Counted from the stretch's first letter, positions 37,122 to 45,488 are shown. The stretch is DNA of 64,000 bases from Gymnodinialimonas sp. 202GB13-11 (GCF_040932485.1 NZ_JBFRBH010000001.1:248001-312000), one strand, 5' to 3'. Translations and numbers: made by a program. Notes: a model not told the origin generated them from the letters alone.

Positions 37122-37489
37122 GTATGGATCGGCAAGGCATTTTGATCGTGGAAGACCAGATGCTTCTGGCGATGGATCTGTCCATGTCGCTGGAGCGCGA
37201 GGGGTTCCAGGCTTTAGGCCCCTGCGCGAGTGTCGATGCCGCGCTTGAGGTCTTGGCAGAGGCCACGCCCAAGGCTGCCATCCTTGACGTCAATCTGGGC
37301 TCTGGCACGACGAGTGAGCCAATTGCAGCGGAATTGGCGCGGCGCAAGGTGCCGTTTGCGTTTCTGACGGCCTATAGCCGCGACATTCCGATCATGGACA
37401 CGTTCCCCGACGCCTTGTTCGAGGACAAGCCGGTCAACGACATGAAGCTGCGCAAATTGCTGGACGGTCTGGTGCCGTCCGAGGGTTAG
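37118..37489 (+). CDS. Single-domain response regulator
   Basis: This 123-residue REC-only protein has acidic pocket Glu12-Asp13 in LIVEDQM, phospho-acceptor Asp57 in AILDVNLG, switch Thr84 in FLTAYS and Lys104 in EDKPV. There is no output domain, so it works as a phosphate relay or sink, as in alphaproteobacterial HWE/HisKA_2 pathways. The FLTAY segment resembles the FAT GUY receivers of the general stress response, but the match is partial. Its start overlaps the kinase stop by 4 bases, so they form a cognate pair. Confidence 0.92.
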   Translation: MSMDRQGILIVEDQMLLAMDLSMSLEREGFQALGPCASVDAALEVLAEATPKAAILDVNLGSGTTSEPIAAELARRKVPFAFLTAYSRDIPIMDTFPDALFEDKPVNDMKLRKLLDGLVPSEG

Positions 37490-37491
37490 CG

Positions 37492-38685
37492 CTACTCCGC
37501 CGCGATCTGTTCAACCTTTGGGTCATATCCGTCGCGGGTTTGCGGGGTTTTGATGCCCAATGCGGCCCCGGCGACCTGCGTGCGCAGGATCTGCGCAGTG
37601 CCGCCGCCGATGGTGAACATGCGGACATCGCGGTACATGCGTTCCAGCGGTTCGGCATCGGAATAGCCGCGCGCGCCGAACATTTGCAGGGAATTATTGA
37701 CCACCTGAATGGCGATCTCGGACGCGAAGAGCTTGGCGCGGGCGGCGCTGGCGATGTCGGGGAACGGGTCGCTCGATTTGGCGGCTTCGCGCAGCATGAG
37801 GCGGGCGGCGTGGACTTGGATGTCTGCGTCCGCGATCATCCATTGCAGGCCCTGGAATTCGGCGAGCGGACGGCCGAATTGCTGACGCTCAAGGAGGTAT
37901 GTTTTCGCACGATCCAGCGCACCTGCGGCAACCCCCATGGCGATGGTGCCCGCGCCGACGCGCTGGGAATTGTAGGCGTTCATGAGGTCGGCAAAGCCAC
38001 GACGCAGGCCGGACGGCGGCTGGAGGAGCCACTTCTCGTGCACTTCGAGGTCTTTGAAATGCAGCGTGGCCTCGGGCATGCCGCAAAGGCCCATCGTGTG
38101 TTCGCGGCCCGCGATCTCGAACCCCTTGGGCGGGTTGGCCGGGTCGATATGGACGACGAAGCCGCCGATACCTTGCTCATGGCCTTGCTCATCAAGGACG
38201 CGGGCGAAGATGAGGTGGAGTTTCGACACACCGCCGCCGGTGATCCAGTGCTTGGTGCCGTTGAGGATGTAGGTGTCGCCCTGCTTGCGGGCGGTTGTCT
38301 GCATTTCGGTTGCGGCCGATCCGGCCTCGGGCTCGGTGATGCAGATGGCGGGTTTGTCGCCAGCCAGAACGATGGGCGCGCAATGGGATTTCTGCTCGTC
38401 GGTGCCGTAGGCCATGACGGCGGAGATGCCGCCCATGTTGGCCTCCACCACGATGCGGGCGGAGAGGGTGCAGGCCTTGGCGATTTCCTCGACCACTTCG
38501 ACCACGGTGAGGTAATCCGCGCCTTGGCCGCCGTATTCGGTCGGGATCGTCATGCCCATCAGGCCCGCATCCGTCATGTCCTGCACGTTTGGCCATGGGT
38601 AGCTGCGCGTCTTGTCCCAATGGGCGGCGCGGTCTGCGAATTTCGGGGCGAGCGCCTTGGCTTCGGCGACGAGCGGATGGGTCAT
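37492..38685 (-). CDS. Acyl-CoA dehydrogenase
   Basis: This 397-residue FAD flavoprotein oxidises acyl-CoA to trans-2-enoyl-CoA. The N-terminal helical domain has MTIPTEYGGQGADY, the middle domain CITEPEAGSAATEMQTTA (FAD/substrate signature 1) and GTKHWITGGGV, and the C-terminal domain QFGRPLAEFQGLQWMIAD with QMFGARGYSDAEPLERMYRDVRMFTIGGGTAQILR (signature 2). Chain specificity cannot be read. The LysR regulator at 38775 diverges from it and may control it. The downstream response regulator gene converges 2 bases away. Confidence 0.94.
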   Translation of the reverse strand: MTHPLVAEAKALAPKFADRAAHWDKTRSYPWPNVQDMTDAGLMGMTIPTEYGGQGADYLTVVEVVEEIAKACTLSARIVVEANMGGISAVMAYGTDEQKSHCAPIVLAGDKPAICITEPEAGSAATEMQTTARKQGDTYILNGTKHWITGGGVSKLHLIFARVLDEQGHEQGIGGFVVHIDPANPPKGFEIAGREHTMGLCGMPEATLHFKDLEVHEKWLLQPPSGLRRGFADLMNAYNSQRVGAGTIAMGVAAGALDRAKTYLLERQQFGRPLAEFQGLQWMIADADIQVHAARLMLREAAKSSDPFPDIASAARAKLFASEIAIQVVNNSLQMFGARGYSDAEPLERMYRDVRMFTIGGGTAQILRTQVAGAALGIKTPQTRDGYDPKVEQIAAE

Positions 38686-38774
38686 GTTTGGCCTCACGTT
38701 TCTGTGATGACTTGACCATACGGAAGCTGTGCTTCAAATCCATGGAATAAGATTGGATGTGAAATTCAGGGAAG

Positions 38775-39629
38775 TTGGATTTGCAGACGCGCGCATTGAA
38801 GACGTTGGTGAAGGTCGCGCAGGTGGGCAGCTTCCTCGGCGCGGCGGAGCAATTGAGCATGACGCTGAGCGCACTGTCGATGCAGATGAAAGCGCTGGAG
38901 GCGGAGCTGGGCGTGGCGTTGTTCGACCGCTCGGTCAGGCCGCCACGGCTGACGCCGGTGGGACGGTCGGTGGTGGACGAGGCTGAGGGCGTCTTGGCGC
39001 GGGAGGAGCGGTTGTGGGAAATCGTGCGGCCCGGCGCGGATCTGGTGGGGGCCTACAAGCTGGGCTTCGTGACGACGGCGGCGGTGCGGTTGCTGCCGGG
39101 GTTTCTGAAGGCGGCGCGGGGTGGACGGGCGACGTTTTCGGTTGAGACGGGGTTGAGCGCGGTCATCACCGAGAAGGTGCTGACCGGGCAGTTGGATGCG
39201 GGCGTGGTGACGAATGCGGACGGGTTGCCGGAGGGGCTTTCGGCACGGCTATTGAGGCGAGAGCCGTTTGTGTTTGCGGTGCACCGGGACATCGCCCCCG
39301 ACATGGAGCGCCAGACCTTCTTTCACTTCATGCCGGGCACGGGGATCGGGAAGTTGATTGCGGGCGCAATGGGGGAGCCTGCGGATGTGGTGGTTCTGGA
39401 TAACCTTGAGGCGATCATGGAATGCGTTTGCGCAGGGCTGGGGTACACGCTGATGCCGGTGCCGGATGTGGAGCGCTATCTGACCGAGGATGTCGTCGTG
39501 CTGCCGGGGCCGGAGGGGCTTCAACGGCGGCTTGAGCTGGTGGTGCGCAAAGGCAGTGCCTTGGCGCGACGCGAGGACGCTTTGGCTGGGTTGTTCGGAG
39601 TGGTTGCGGCGGATGGCGGCGCGCCGTAG
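38775..39629 (+). CDS. LysR family transcriptional regulator
   Basis: This 284-residue regulator has a winged helix at the N-terminus (LKTLVKVAQVGSFLGAAEQLSMTLSALSMQMKALE, about 8-42, then LGVALFDRS) and a periplasmic-binding-protein-like effector domain from about residue 90 (YKLGFVTTAAVRLLPGFL). The start is a TTG: AGGGA favours TTG 38781 (spacing 8) while TTG 38775 is the longest. It is divergent from the acyl-CoA dehydrogenase gene by 89 bases, the usual layout for LysR and its target. Confidence 0.9.
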   Translation: MDLQTRALKTLVKVAQVGSFLGAAEQLSMTLSALSMQMKALEAELGVALFDRSVRPPRLTPVGRSVVDEAEGVLAREERLWEIVRPGADLVGAYKLGFVTTAAVRLLPGFLKAARGGRATFSVETGLSAVITEKVLTGQLDAGVVTNADGLPEGLSARLLRREPFVFAVHRDIAPDMERQTFFHFMPGTGIGKLIAGAMGEPADVVVLDNLEAIMECVCAGLGYTLMPVPDVERYLTEDVVVLPGPEGLQRRLELVVRKGSALARREDALAGLFGVVAADGGAP

Positions 39630-39661
39630 AAGGCGGCGATATCTCGGAAAAGGACGCGGCG

Positions 39662-40759
39662 ATGGGCTTCAAGATGGGCATTGTGGGCTTGCCGAATGTG
39701 GGCAAATCCACCCTCTTCAACGCGCTGACCAAGACGGCAGCAGCGCAGGCGGCGAACTTTCCGTTCTGCACGATTGAACCCAATGTGGGCGATGTGGCCG
39801 TGCCCGATGCGCGGCTGGATACACTGGCCGAGATTGCGGCGTCAAAATCCATCGTGCCGACGCGGATGACCTTTGTGGACATTGCGGGCCTGGTGAAGGG
39901 CGCGAGCAAAGGCGAGGGCTTGGGCAACCAGTTCCTCGCCAATATCCGCGAGACCGACGCGATTGCCCATGTGTTGCGCTGTTTTGAGGATGGCGACGTG
40001 ACCCATGTGGACGGCCGCGTGGACCCGGTGGCCGACGCGGAGACCATCGAGACGGAGCTGATGCTGGCCGATCTGGAGAGCATCGAGAAGCGCCTGCAGA
40101 ACATCATCCGCAAGGTGCGCGGCGGCGACAAGGAAGCGGTGCAGGCGCAGCGCCTGATGGAGGTCGCCAAGGAGGCGCTGGAAAACGGCAAGCCTGCGCG
40201 GACGGTGGACGTGGATGCCGAGGATGCGAAGGCGTGGAAGATGTTGCAGCTGCTGACTGCGAAGCCGGTGCTCTATGTCTGCAATGTCGAGGAAGAGAAT
40301 GCCGGGACGGGGAATTCTCAGTCTGCGCGGGTGGCCGAGATGGCGGCTGCGCAGGGGAATTCTCACGTGGTGATCTCCGCCAAGATCGAGGAGGAGATTG
40401 CCCAGCTCGACGAGGACGAGGCGCAGATGTTCCTTGAGGAGTTGGGGCTGGAAGAGGCCGGCTTGGACCGGTTGATCCGCGCGGGCTACGAGTTGCTGAA
40501 CCTGCAGACCTACTTCACTGTGGGCCCGAAGGAGGCGCGCGCCTGGACGATCAAGGAGGGCACTCTGGCCCCGCAGGCCGCCGGTGTGATCCACGGTGAT
40601 TTCGAAAAGGGTTTCATCCGGGCAGAGACGATTGCCTATGATGATTTCGTGTCCTTGGGTGGCGAAAACGCGGCCAAGGACGCGGGCAAGATGCGCGCCG
40701 AGGGCAAGGGATATGTGGTGAAGGACGGGGACGTTCTGCATATTCTGCACAGCGGGTAG
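39662..40759 (+). CDS. ychF: Redox-regulated ATPase YchF
   Basis: This 365-residue universally conserved Obg-related P-loop protein prefers ATP over GTP and associates with ribosomes. Walker A GLPNVGKST (9-17), G2/G3 regions with FPFCTIEPNVG and FVDIAGLVKGASKGEGLGNQFL, and a C-terminal TGS domain (LQTYFTVGPKEARAWTIKEGTLAPQAAGVIH) are all intact. Its stop codon lies inside a perfect 14-bp palindrome of the intergenic repeat. Confidence 0.97.
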   Translation: MGFKMGIVGLPNVGKSTLFNALTKTAAAQAANFPFCTIEPNVGDVAVPDARLDTLAEIAASKSIVPTRMTFVDIAGLVKGASKGEGLGNQFLANIRETDAIAHVLRCFEDGDVTHVDGRVDPVADAETIETELMLADLESIEKRLQNIIRKVRGGDKEAVQAQRLMEVAKEALENGKPARTVDVDAEDAKAWKMLQLLTAKPVLYVCNVEEENAGTGNSQSARVAEMAAAQGNSHVVISAKIEEEIAQLDEDEAQMFLEELGLEEAGLDRLIRAGYELLNLQTYFTVGPKEARAWTIKEGTLAPQAAGVIHGDFEKGFIRAETIAYDDFVSLGGENAAKDAGKMRAEGKGYVVKDGDVLHILHSG

Positions 40760-40819
40760 GGGGCTAGCCCCCGTCGCCTTTGGCGACTCCCCCAAGGTTA
40801 TTTGGGCAAGATGAAAGGA
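40759..40819. repeat. Tandem hairpins plus tail, intergenic repeat copy 2
   Basis: GGGGGCTAGCCCCC (40759-40772) is a perfect palindrome that includes the last base of the ychF stop. GTCGCC-TTT-GGCGAC (40773-40787) is a second hairpin. The tail TCCCCCAAGGTTATTTGGGCAAGATGAAAGG resembles the tail of copy 1 at 18557-18607. It may end or trim the ychF transcript. Confidence 0.6.
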
Positions 40820-40829
40820 CAACGCTGGG

Positions 40830-41303
40830 ATGGAGCATTTGGAGGCATTCCGGCACCGGCCTGTGCATGTCTTGCCGTTGGTCGAACGCGATGGTTGGCG
40901 GCTGAAGCGTTACGGGATCGTTGCGGACGGTCGTGCGCTGGACATGGGCGTGGCCGATGCGGCCAGCGCGGCGGCGGTGCGGGGATTGCCGGAACCCGGC
41001 GCAGTTGAGGAAGGTTCCGGGAACCATGGCGCCTGGTTCCAGATCGTTCACTTCGCGCAAACAGCGGTGGTTTCGCCGATCTTCTATTGGCAGTGGGGCA
41101 GCGTGCTGTCGCACGGGCCGCAAATGCGTGCGCCCTGGGAGGCGCCGACGGCGTTCGCGGAAGGCTTTTCGGAGATTGTCGGCTGCATCTGGGAGATGGA
41201 GCTTGTCGCCTTCGAGGTCGATCTTTGGAAGCGCGTGATGCTGGGGGATGGGGGCGATCCCGAGGCCCGATTGGCCCGGTATCTGGAAGGCGCGCCGGGG
41301 TGA
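40830..41303 (+). CDS. Conserved hypothetical protein
   Basis: This 157-residue soluble protein has no signal peptide. Aromatic-rich central segments (GNHGAWFQIVHFAQTAVVSPIFYWQWGSVL, in two parts around residues 63-92) and PWEAPTAFAEGFSEIVGCIWEMELVAFE are the likely conserved core. I do not recognise a domain. It follows ychF by 70 bases across the repeat element and ends in a GGCGCGCC-stem structure. Confidence 0.65.
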   Translation: MEHLEAFRHRPVHVLPLVERDGWRLKRYGIVADGRALDMGVADAASAAAVRGLPEPGAVEEGSGNHGAWFQIVHFAQTAVVSPIFYWQWGSVLSHGPQMRAPWEAPTAFAEGFSEIVGCIWEMELVAFEVDLWKRVMLGDGGDPEARLARYLEGAPG

Positions 41304-41323
41304 GCGGCGCGCCTTTGGTTCGT
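41289..41323 (+). terminator. Possible terminator after the 40830 gene
   Basis: GGCGCGCC (41289-41296) and GGCGCGCC (41306-41313), which is its own complement, can pair around a 9-base loop; TTTGGTTCGTTTT follows. The T-tract is broken, so strength is uncertain. It overlaps the end of the 40830-41303 gene. Confidence 0.45.
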
Positions 41324-41331
41324 TTTCAGCC

Positions 41332-41733
41332 TTAGCGACCGAAGGCTGTGACCACTGCCTGCGAACCGGGGTTCACGATGGTCTGATACTGGAACCGGAT
41401 CTGGTCGATGTTGCGGACCGGGCCGCGCAGGTTGAACCAGCCGGTGCAATTGCCGGGGCGCACGATGCGGCGCACGCCGAGGTCCTGGCTGCCGCCGAGG
41501 GCGAAGCTGACATCGACATCACCGAAATGCACGGCACGGTTGGCGACGCAGAAGCGGACCTCGCGGAACAGCGCCGGGCCGGGGACGGAGATCACGTCGA
41601 CATCGGAGGTGTCAGCGGCCACGCGGGCGCCGAGGAAGGTGTTGGCCGAGGCCGGTGCCGTTGAGGCGGCGAGGCCGGCCAGCACGATGAGGGAGAGGAC
41701 CTTGGGGTTCAGGGCTTTGAGGGTCAGTTTCAT
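41332..41733 (-). CDS. Small exported protein, DUF2541-like
   Basis: The protein has 133 residues with a Sec signal peptide (about 1-30, ending APASA-N). The mature domain has FREVRFCVANRAVHFGDVDVSFALGGSQDLGVRRIV and CTGWFNLRGPVRNIDQIRFQYQT, in two blocks that resemble the DUF2541 pattern (I-x-L-C-V...D-V-x-F-x-N-G-G-x-Q-D). Two Cys (in FCVAN and NCTGW) could form a disulfide. Function unknown. AAGGA lies 9 bases upstream of the ATG. Confidence 0.75.
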   Translation of the reverse strand: MKLTLKALNPKVLSLIVLAGLAASTAPASANTFLGARVAADTSDVDVISVPGPALFREVRFCVANRAVHFGDVDVSFALGGSQDLGVRRIVRPGNCTGWFNLRGPVRNIDQIRFQYQTIVNPGSQAVVTAFGR

Positions 41734-41900
41734 AGTTCAATTCCTTTGGGTTCAAGTTTGGGTTCAAAAAGTGTTGGTGTCTGAAATGCTGTAGACATGA
41801 GGTATCACGGGGGCTGGCGGGATTTCCGTCGCCCTCTGCGCGATTTTTTTGCCAGAAATCGGCTAAGCGATTGATTTTGCGCGGGAAGAAAGTGCGTTTT

Positions 41901-42332
41901 TTACGGGTCTGGCTGGTCGCTGACCTGTTGGTGGACCTCGATCACATTGCCTTCGGGGTCGTGGAAGAAGACCTGATGCCATTCGGCGGAGAAGGCGGTG
42001 CCGTAGTCTGAATAGGGGATGCCGCGCGCGTCGAGCAGGGCGAGGAAGGCGGGCAGATCATCAGTGCGAAAGGCGATATGGCCACGCTCGATCGGGTTGA
42101 TGACCTGCCCGTTGTGGAAAGCGACGGAGAGGTTCCTTTCGGCCAGGTGCATTTGCATGCCCCCGTCCGTGGCGAAGCGGATTTTTCCAGCGAAGCCTTT
42201 GCCGTCCTTCGCCTCGGTTCGGGGGAATTGGCTGGCGGGCATATCATCGAGGCCGAGGACCTGCGTGTAGAAGTCGTGCATCCGGTCGACATCTTCGGAG
42301 ACGAAGTTGATGTGGTGGAATTCGAGTTTCAT
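41901..42332 (-). CDS. VOC (glyoxalase-fold) family protein
   Basis: This 143-residue vicinal-oxygen-chelate protein has paired beta-alpha-beta modules: FHHINFVSEDVDRMHDFYTQVLGL at the start, RGHIAFRTDDLPAFLALLDARGI in the middle and VFFHDPEGNVIEVHQ at the end, with likely metal ligands His, His and Glu. Substrate unknown; family members include glyoxalase, fosfomycin resistance and dioxygenases. It lies 53 bases downstream of the SRPBCC gene and is probably in the same ArsR-controlled operon. Confidence 0.9.
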   Translation of the reverse strand: MKLEFHHINFVSEDVDRMHDFYTQVLGLDDMPASQFPRTEAKDGKGFAGKIRFATDGGMQMHLAERNLSVAFHNGQVINPIERGHIAFRTDDLPAFLALLDARGIPYSDYGTAFSAEWHQVFFHDPEGNVIEVHQQVSDQPDP

Positions 42333-42385
42333 AGGCGCGGTCTCCGGCAGGGGCTTGAGGCATCCTGCCGGTTCTGCACGGAATG

Positions 42386-42871
42386 TCACGCGGCGAGCGT
42401 TTCCGCCAGTTTGTCGAAGGCCTGGTTCCAGCCGCCTTCGCCGGGCGAGCCTGCGGGGACGCCGATATGGCGCATGACCATGCGGGTGCCGGTGCCGTCT
42501 TCGCTGAGCTCGATATGAACCTCGGTCATCTCTGGCGTGCCTTCGGGCATGCCCATCGCGGCGGGGGAGAGGACGTTGCCGTCGGCGTCGCACATCGCCT
42601 CGGAATAGACGAGGCGGGTTTTGGGGGTGACCTCGGTATAGGTGCCGGTGAAATACATCGTCATCGTGCGGTCGGGACGATTCATCTGCATGGTGACGCG
42701 GCGAGTGCCGCCGACTTGTACGTCCATGCTGGCCTCGGGCACAGACATGCCCATGGGGCCGTACCATTGCATGAACAGCTCCGCCTCGGTCCAGAAACGC
42801 CAGACCATGTCGAGGGGAGCATCGAAGTGGCGTTCAATGCGTACGAAGCCTGCGAGTTCAGTCATTGTCAT
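42386..42871 (-). CDS. SRPBCC / AHSA1 family protein
   Basis: This 161-residue START-like protein of the Aha1-C (AHSA1) type has IERHFDAPLDMVWRFWTEAELFMQWYGP at the N-terminus, followed by GGTRRVTM, GTYTEVTPKTRLVYSE and EGGWNQAFDKLAETLA at the end, the standard order. Such proteins bind small hydrophobic ligands in a helix-grip cavity. Its start overlaps the ArsR gene by 14 bases, the recurrent ArsR-SRPBCC pairing. Confidence 0.93.
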   Translation of the reverse strand: MTMTELAGFVRIERHFDAPLDMVWRFWTEAELFMQWYGPMGMSVPEASMDVQVGGTRRVTMQMNRPDRTMTMYFTGTYTEVTPKTRLVYSEAMCDADGNVLSPAAMGMPEGTPEMTEVHIELSEDGTGTRMVMRHIGVPAGSPGEGGWNQAFDKLAETLAA

Positions 42872-43196
42872 GGTCCTTCATGTTGGAAAGGGCGGTGTCG
42901 AGCGCGTCGAAACGAGCGCTCCAGATATGGCGGTATTGCTCGGTCCAGTCGGCGATCTGCTGGAGCGGCTGGGCGTTGAGCGTGCAGGGGCGGAATTGAG
43001 CGGTCTGCGTGCGTTCGATGAGGCCCGCCTTTTGCAGAACGCGGATGTGCTGGGAGATGGCGGGCAAGCTCATCTCGAACGGTTTGGCCAGATCGTTGAC
43101 GGTGGCGGGGCCAGTGGCCAGCCGCGCCAGGATGGCGCGGCGGGTGGGGTTGGCGAGCGCGGCAAAGGTGGCGTCGAGTTGAGCATCATGTGTCAT
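42858..43196 (-). CDS. ArsR family transcriptional regulator
   Basis: This 112-residue winged-helix repressor reads FAALANPTRRAILARLATGPATVNDLAKPFEMSLPAISQHIRVLQKAGLI, in segments from residue 11 to 60, which is the ArsR HTH. No Cys metal-site motif (CVC) is seen, so it is of the non-metal SRPBCC-linked type. It heads the leftward operon ArsR - SRPBCC - VOC and diverges from rarD. Its promoter is overlapped by inverted repeats at 43208-43241, probably its own operator. Confidence 0.94.
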   Translation of the reverse strand: MTHDAQLDATFAALANPTRRAILARLATGPATVNDLAKPFEMSLPAISQHIRVLQKAGLIERTQTAQFRPCTLNAQPLQQIADWTEQYRHIWSARFDALDTALSNMKDHDND

Positions 43197-43202
43197 AGGG
43201 AT

Positions 43203-43241
43203 GTATTATTAAGTGAGTCGCTTAATTAAGCAAGTGCTTTA
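43203..43241 (-). promoter_or_regulatory. ArsR operon promoter with overlapping operators
   Basis: ATTAAG (43208-43213) and CTTAAT (43221-43226) form a 6-bp inverted repeat with 7-base spacing; AAGCA (43228-43232) and TGCTT (43235-43239) form a second one. On the minus strand TTGCTT (-35) and TAATAA (-10) are 16 bases apart and only 9 bases separate the -10 from the ATG, implying a nearly leaderless mRNA. Confidence 0.55.
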
Positions 43242-43346
43242 TTATTTGCGCGTGATGAAGCGGATCATCTTTGCTGAATTGCCAAGCCACTGGAATTGCA
43301 GTCACATGCGCCTCTGCCCGGACGTGCCGGGTCGGGGAGGGCATCC

Positions 43347-44231
43347 GTGAGCGCGCAATCTGAGGACAGTAAGGCCGGGTTCGGTTATGCGATCAGCGCC
43401 TACGTTCTGTGGGGCGGTTTGCCGCTTTATCTGAAGGCGTTGGAGCACTTGCCAGCGGCAGAGGTGGTGGCGCATCGCGTGGTCTGGTCGCTGCCTCTGA
43501 TCGGTTTGCTGATCTGGGTAACGGGGCGCACGGCAGATCTGAAGGCGGCGTTGCGCTCGCCCCGGATGTTGGCGATGGCGGCGCTGACGAGTGCATTCAT
43601 CTCGGTCAACTGGGGCGTCTACGTCTGGGCGATTGCCAATGAACGGGCTTTGGATGGTGCGCTGGGCTACTACATCAACCCGCTATTCAGCGTGTTTCTG
43701 GGCGCGGTGCTGCTGGGCGAGAAGTTGGACGCGTTGAAATGGGCGGCCGTGGCCTTGGCAGCGGCAGCGGTTGTGGTTTTGACGGTTGCGCAAGGCAGCT
43801 TGCCATGGCCCGCGCTGGCGCTGATGCTGAGCTGGGGCGGCTATGCGTTTTGCAAGCGGCGGTTGCCCATAGGGCCGAACCAGGGGTTCTTTCTGGAGGT
43901 CGCGATATTGAGCGTGCCAGCATTGGCATATCTGGTCTGGCTCGGCGGCGATGGCGCGTTTTTGGGGGAGACGCGCGATACATGGCTGCTGATGTGTGCA
44001 GGCGTTGTGACGGCGGTGCCGCTGATCCTTTACGTCAATGGTGCGAAGCTATTGCGGCTCAGCACGATTGGCATCCTGCAATACATCGCGCCAACGCTAA
44101 TCATGTTGGTAGCCTTGTTCGTCTTTGGTGAGCCATTCGGGACGGCGCGTGCGATGGCATTCCCGATGATTTGGGGCGCATTGGCGCTTTATTCGGTGGC
44201 TTTGGTCCGTGAGGCAAGAGCTGCCGATTGA
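43347..44231 (+). CDS. rarD: EamA family transporter RarD
   Basis: This 294-residue protein has ten hydrophobic helices. The first holds GYAISAYVLWGGLPLYLKALEHLPAAEVVAHRVVWSLP, the RarD hallmark (L-W-G-x-x-P-x-Y...E-x-x-x-H-R-x-x-W), and the later helices include NGAKLLRLSTIGILQYIAPTLIMLVALFVFGEP. RarD is a drug/metabolite transporter superfamily member originally linked to chloramphenicol sensitivity; its substrate is not known. GGAGG 7 bases upstream sets the GTG start at 43347. Confidence 0.93.
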   Translation: MSAQSEDSKAGFGYAISAYVLWGGLPLYLKALEHLPAAEVVAHRVVWSLPLIGLLIWVTGRTADLKAALRSPRMLAMAALTSAFISVNWGVYVWAIANERALDGALGYYINPLFSVFLGAVLLGEKLDALKWAAVALAAAAVVVLTVAQGSLPWPALALMLSWGGYAFCKRRLPIGPNQGFFLEVAILSVPALAYLVWLGGDGAFLGETRDTWLLMCAGVVTAVPLILYVNGAKLLRLSTIGILQYIAPTLIMLVALFVFGEPFGTARAMAFPMIWGALALYSVALVREARAAD

Positions 44232-44270
44232 GCCTTGTTTTCCCTGTGCGGCGCTTATAGACCCAGCGGC

Positions 44271-44360
44271 GGAGACGTGGCCGAGTGGTCGAAGGCGCTC
44301 CCCTGCTAAGGGAGTAGGCGGGAAACCGTCTCGAGGGTTCGAATCCCTTCGTCTCCGCCA
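44271..44360 (+). tRNA. tRNA-Ser (anticodon GCT)
   Basis: This 90-base class II tRNA has acceptor GGAGACG (44271-44277) pairing with CGTCTCC, then G and encoded CCA (44358-44360). The anticodon loop CTGCTAA has GCT, reading AGC/AGU. A long variable arm (AGGCGGGAAACCGTCT region) is typical of tRNA-Ser. T-loop TTCGAAT is present. The region to its right looks accessory. Confidence 0.97.
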
Positions 44361-44515
44361 CCCTAATCTTTTTCGTTGAATCGACACGGTCGGATTTTCG
44401 ATCGGTGTCGCAAGGTTGAGCCTTAGACCAGCGAACGCGCTTGCGATTGGCTGTCTGGACGAAGACCAGAGCTGAGCATCAATTGGTGCAGCAAACCCTC
44501 AGTGGGGTGCGCAAT

Positions 44516-44544
44516 GCTTCAAGGCAGCCAACGCGCCTTGAAGC
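44516..44544 (-). terminator. Strong stem-loop after the 2OG oxygenase gene
   Basis: GCTTCAAGGC (44516-44525) and GCCTTGAAGC (44535-44544) are a perfect 10-bp inverted repeat with a 9-base loop, 14 bases past the stop of the leftward gene at 44558. There is no T-tract, so it may be an mRNA 3'-end stabiliser rather than an intrinsic terminator. Confidence 0.5.
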
Positions 44545-44557
44545 TGCAACGCATGCC

Positions 44558-45469
44558 TTAGAAAGGCGCAAATCCGTCGCTTCGTGCCTCAGGCATTGAC
44601 CATCGTTCTTGAGGGCTCGTGGCTTGCTCCGGTGCGCCTTCCATCGGAATTTGTCCGTGATCGCCGTAGAGCCAAAGCACGAAATTGAAGCGTTCGCCTT
44701 TGGTGATCGGTTCTGACGCATGGGGGATGCGGCCGTGGTGGATGAGCGCCGTGCCGGGCTCGAACGACAGCTTTTCAACGCGGCGTGTCGCGGGATCAAT
44801 GAAGCTGACCGCTGATCCGTCATACGCCCCGCCCGGCAGGTTGAAGTTGATGTTGAGTGTCACTGCCGAGGCGTCGGTGTGCGGCCGCAGAGACGTGTCC
44901 TTGTTCGCTTGCCATTGGATTGAGAAGCCGAACGTTTGCGTGTCGTATCCCATCACATCCGGGAACAGCATCCGGGAGATTGGACGCATGTAGCGGTGCA
45001 TGAGATCGTGGTAGACCGCCTGGAATGCGGGTGCGGCGAGGTAGCCTTCGGATCTGGGGTCCAACATGGCGCCGCCTCGGTTCAACGAGATGCCGTAAGG
45101 TGGGCGAAGCGGGATATCGGCCTCTGCCACAGCGCCCATGTAGGCGCGCAGGGTGGCAAGTTGTTCGACATCAAAGAATTGCGTGCGGTAGACGCCTGGA
45201 AACACCTCTTCCCAGAGGTCCTGAACCGCGCCTTCGGTGCTTGGGTCAACCCAAGCTGCGTCCACCGCGTTTTGCAGCTTTGAGTCGAAAATCGAACTGT
45301 CCAGCTTGGGGAGTTTTCCGTCGAGGCTGTCTTCCCACTCCGCCCAAGCCTTTTCGAACTGCTCTTTGTTGCCGTCCCAGAATTGCTGGACCGAAGGGTG
45401 CCTTCGCAACATGGCGTCCCGCGTGGGACGTTCTACGGTGCGGGCGTGTTGAAGCGATGTTTGAGTCAT
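44558..45469 (-). CDS. 2-oxoglutarate/Fe(II)-dependent oxygenase family protein
   Basis: This 303-residue protein's C-terminal half is a double-stranded beta-helix with the iron facial triad HTD (His197, Asp199) and His250, and the 2-oxoglutarate-binding Arg260 in GERFNFVLWLYG. FSIQWQANKDTSLRPHTDASAVTLNINFNLPG spans the site, resembling prolyl 4-hydroxylase-like enzymes. The substrate is unknown. AGGAGA precedes ATG 45469. Its 5' leader contains a 9-bp hairpin (45489-45536). It stands between tRNA-Ser and an SDR gene on the same strand, suggesting an oxidative pathway. Confidence 0.88.
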   Translation of the reverse strand: MTQTSLQHARTVERPTRDAMLRRHPSVQQFWDGNKEQFEKAWAEWEDSLDGKLPKLDSSIFDSKLQNAVDAAWVDPSTEGAVQDLWEEVFPGVYRTQFFDVEQLATLRAYMGAVAEADIPLRPPYGISLNRGGAMLDPRSEGYLAAPAFQAVYHDLMHRYMRPISRMLFPDVMGYDTQTFGFSIQWQANKDTSLRPHTDASAVTLNINFNLPGGAYDGSAVSFIDPATRRVEKLSFEPGTALIHHGRIPHASEPITKGERFNFVLWLYGDHGQIPMEGAPEQATSPQERWSMPEARSDGFAPF

Positions 45470-45488
45470 TCTTTTATTTCTCCTGATC

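Noticed and set aside
39842-40822. A 326-codon frame antisense to ychF
   Set aside because: Shadow of the conserved ychF sequence, rich in His/Arg/Leu as expected from reversed codons.
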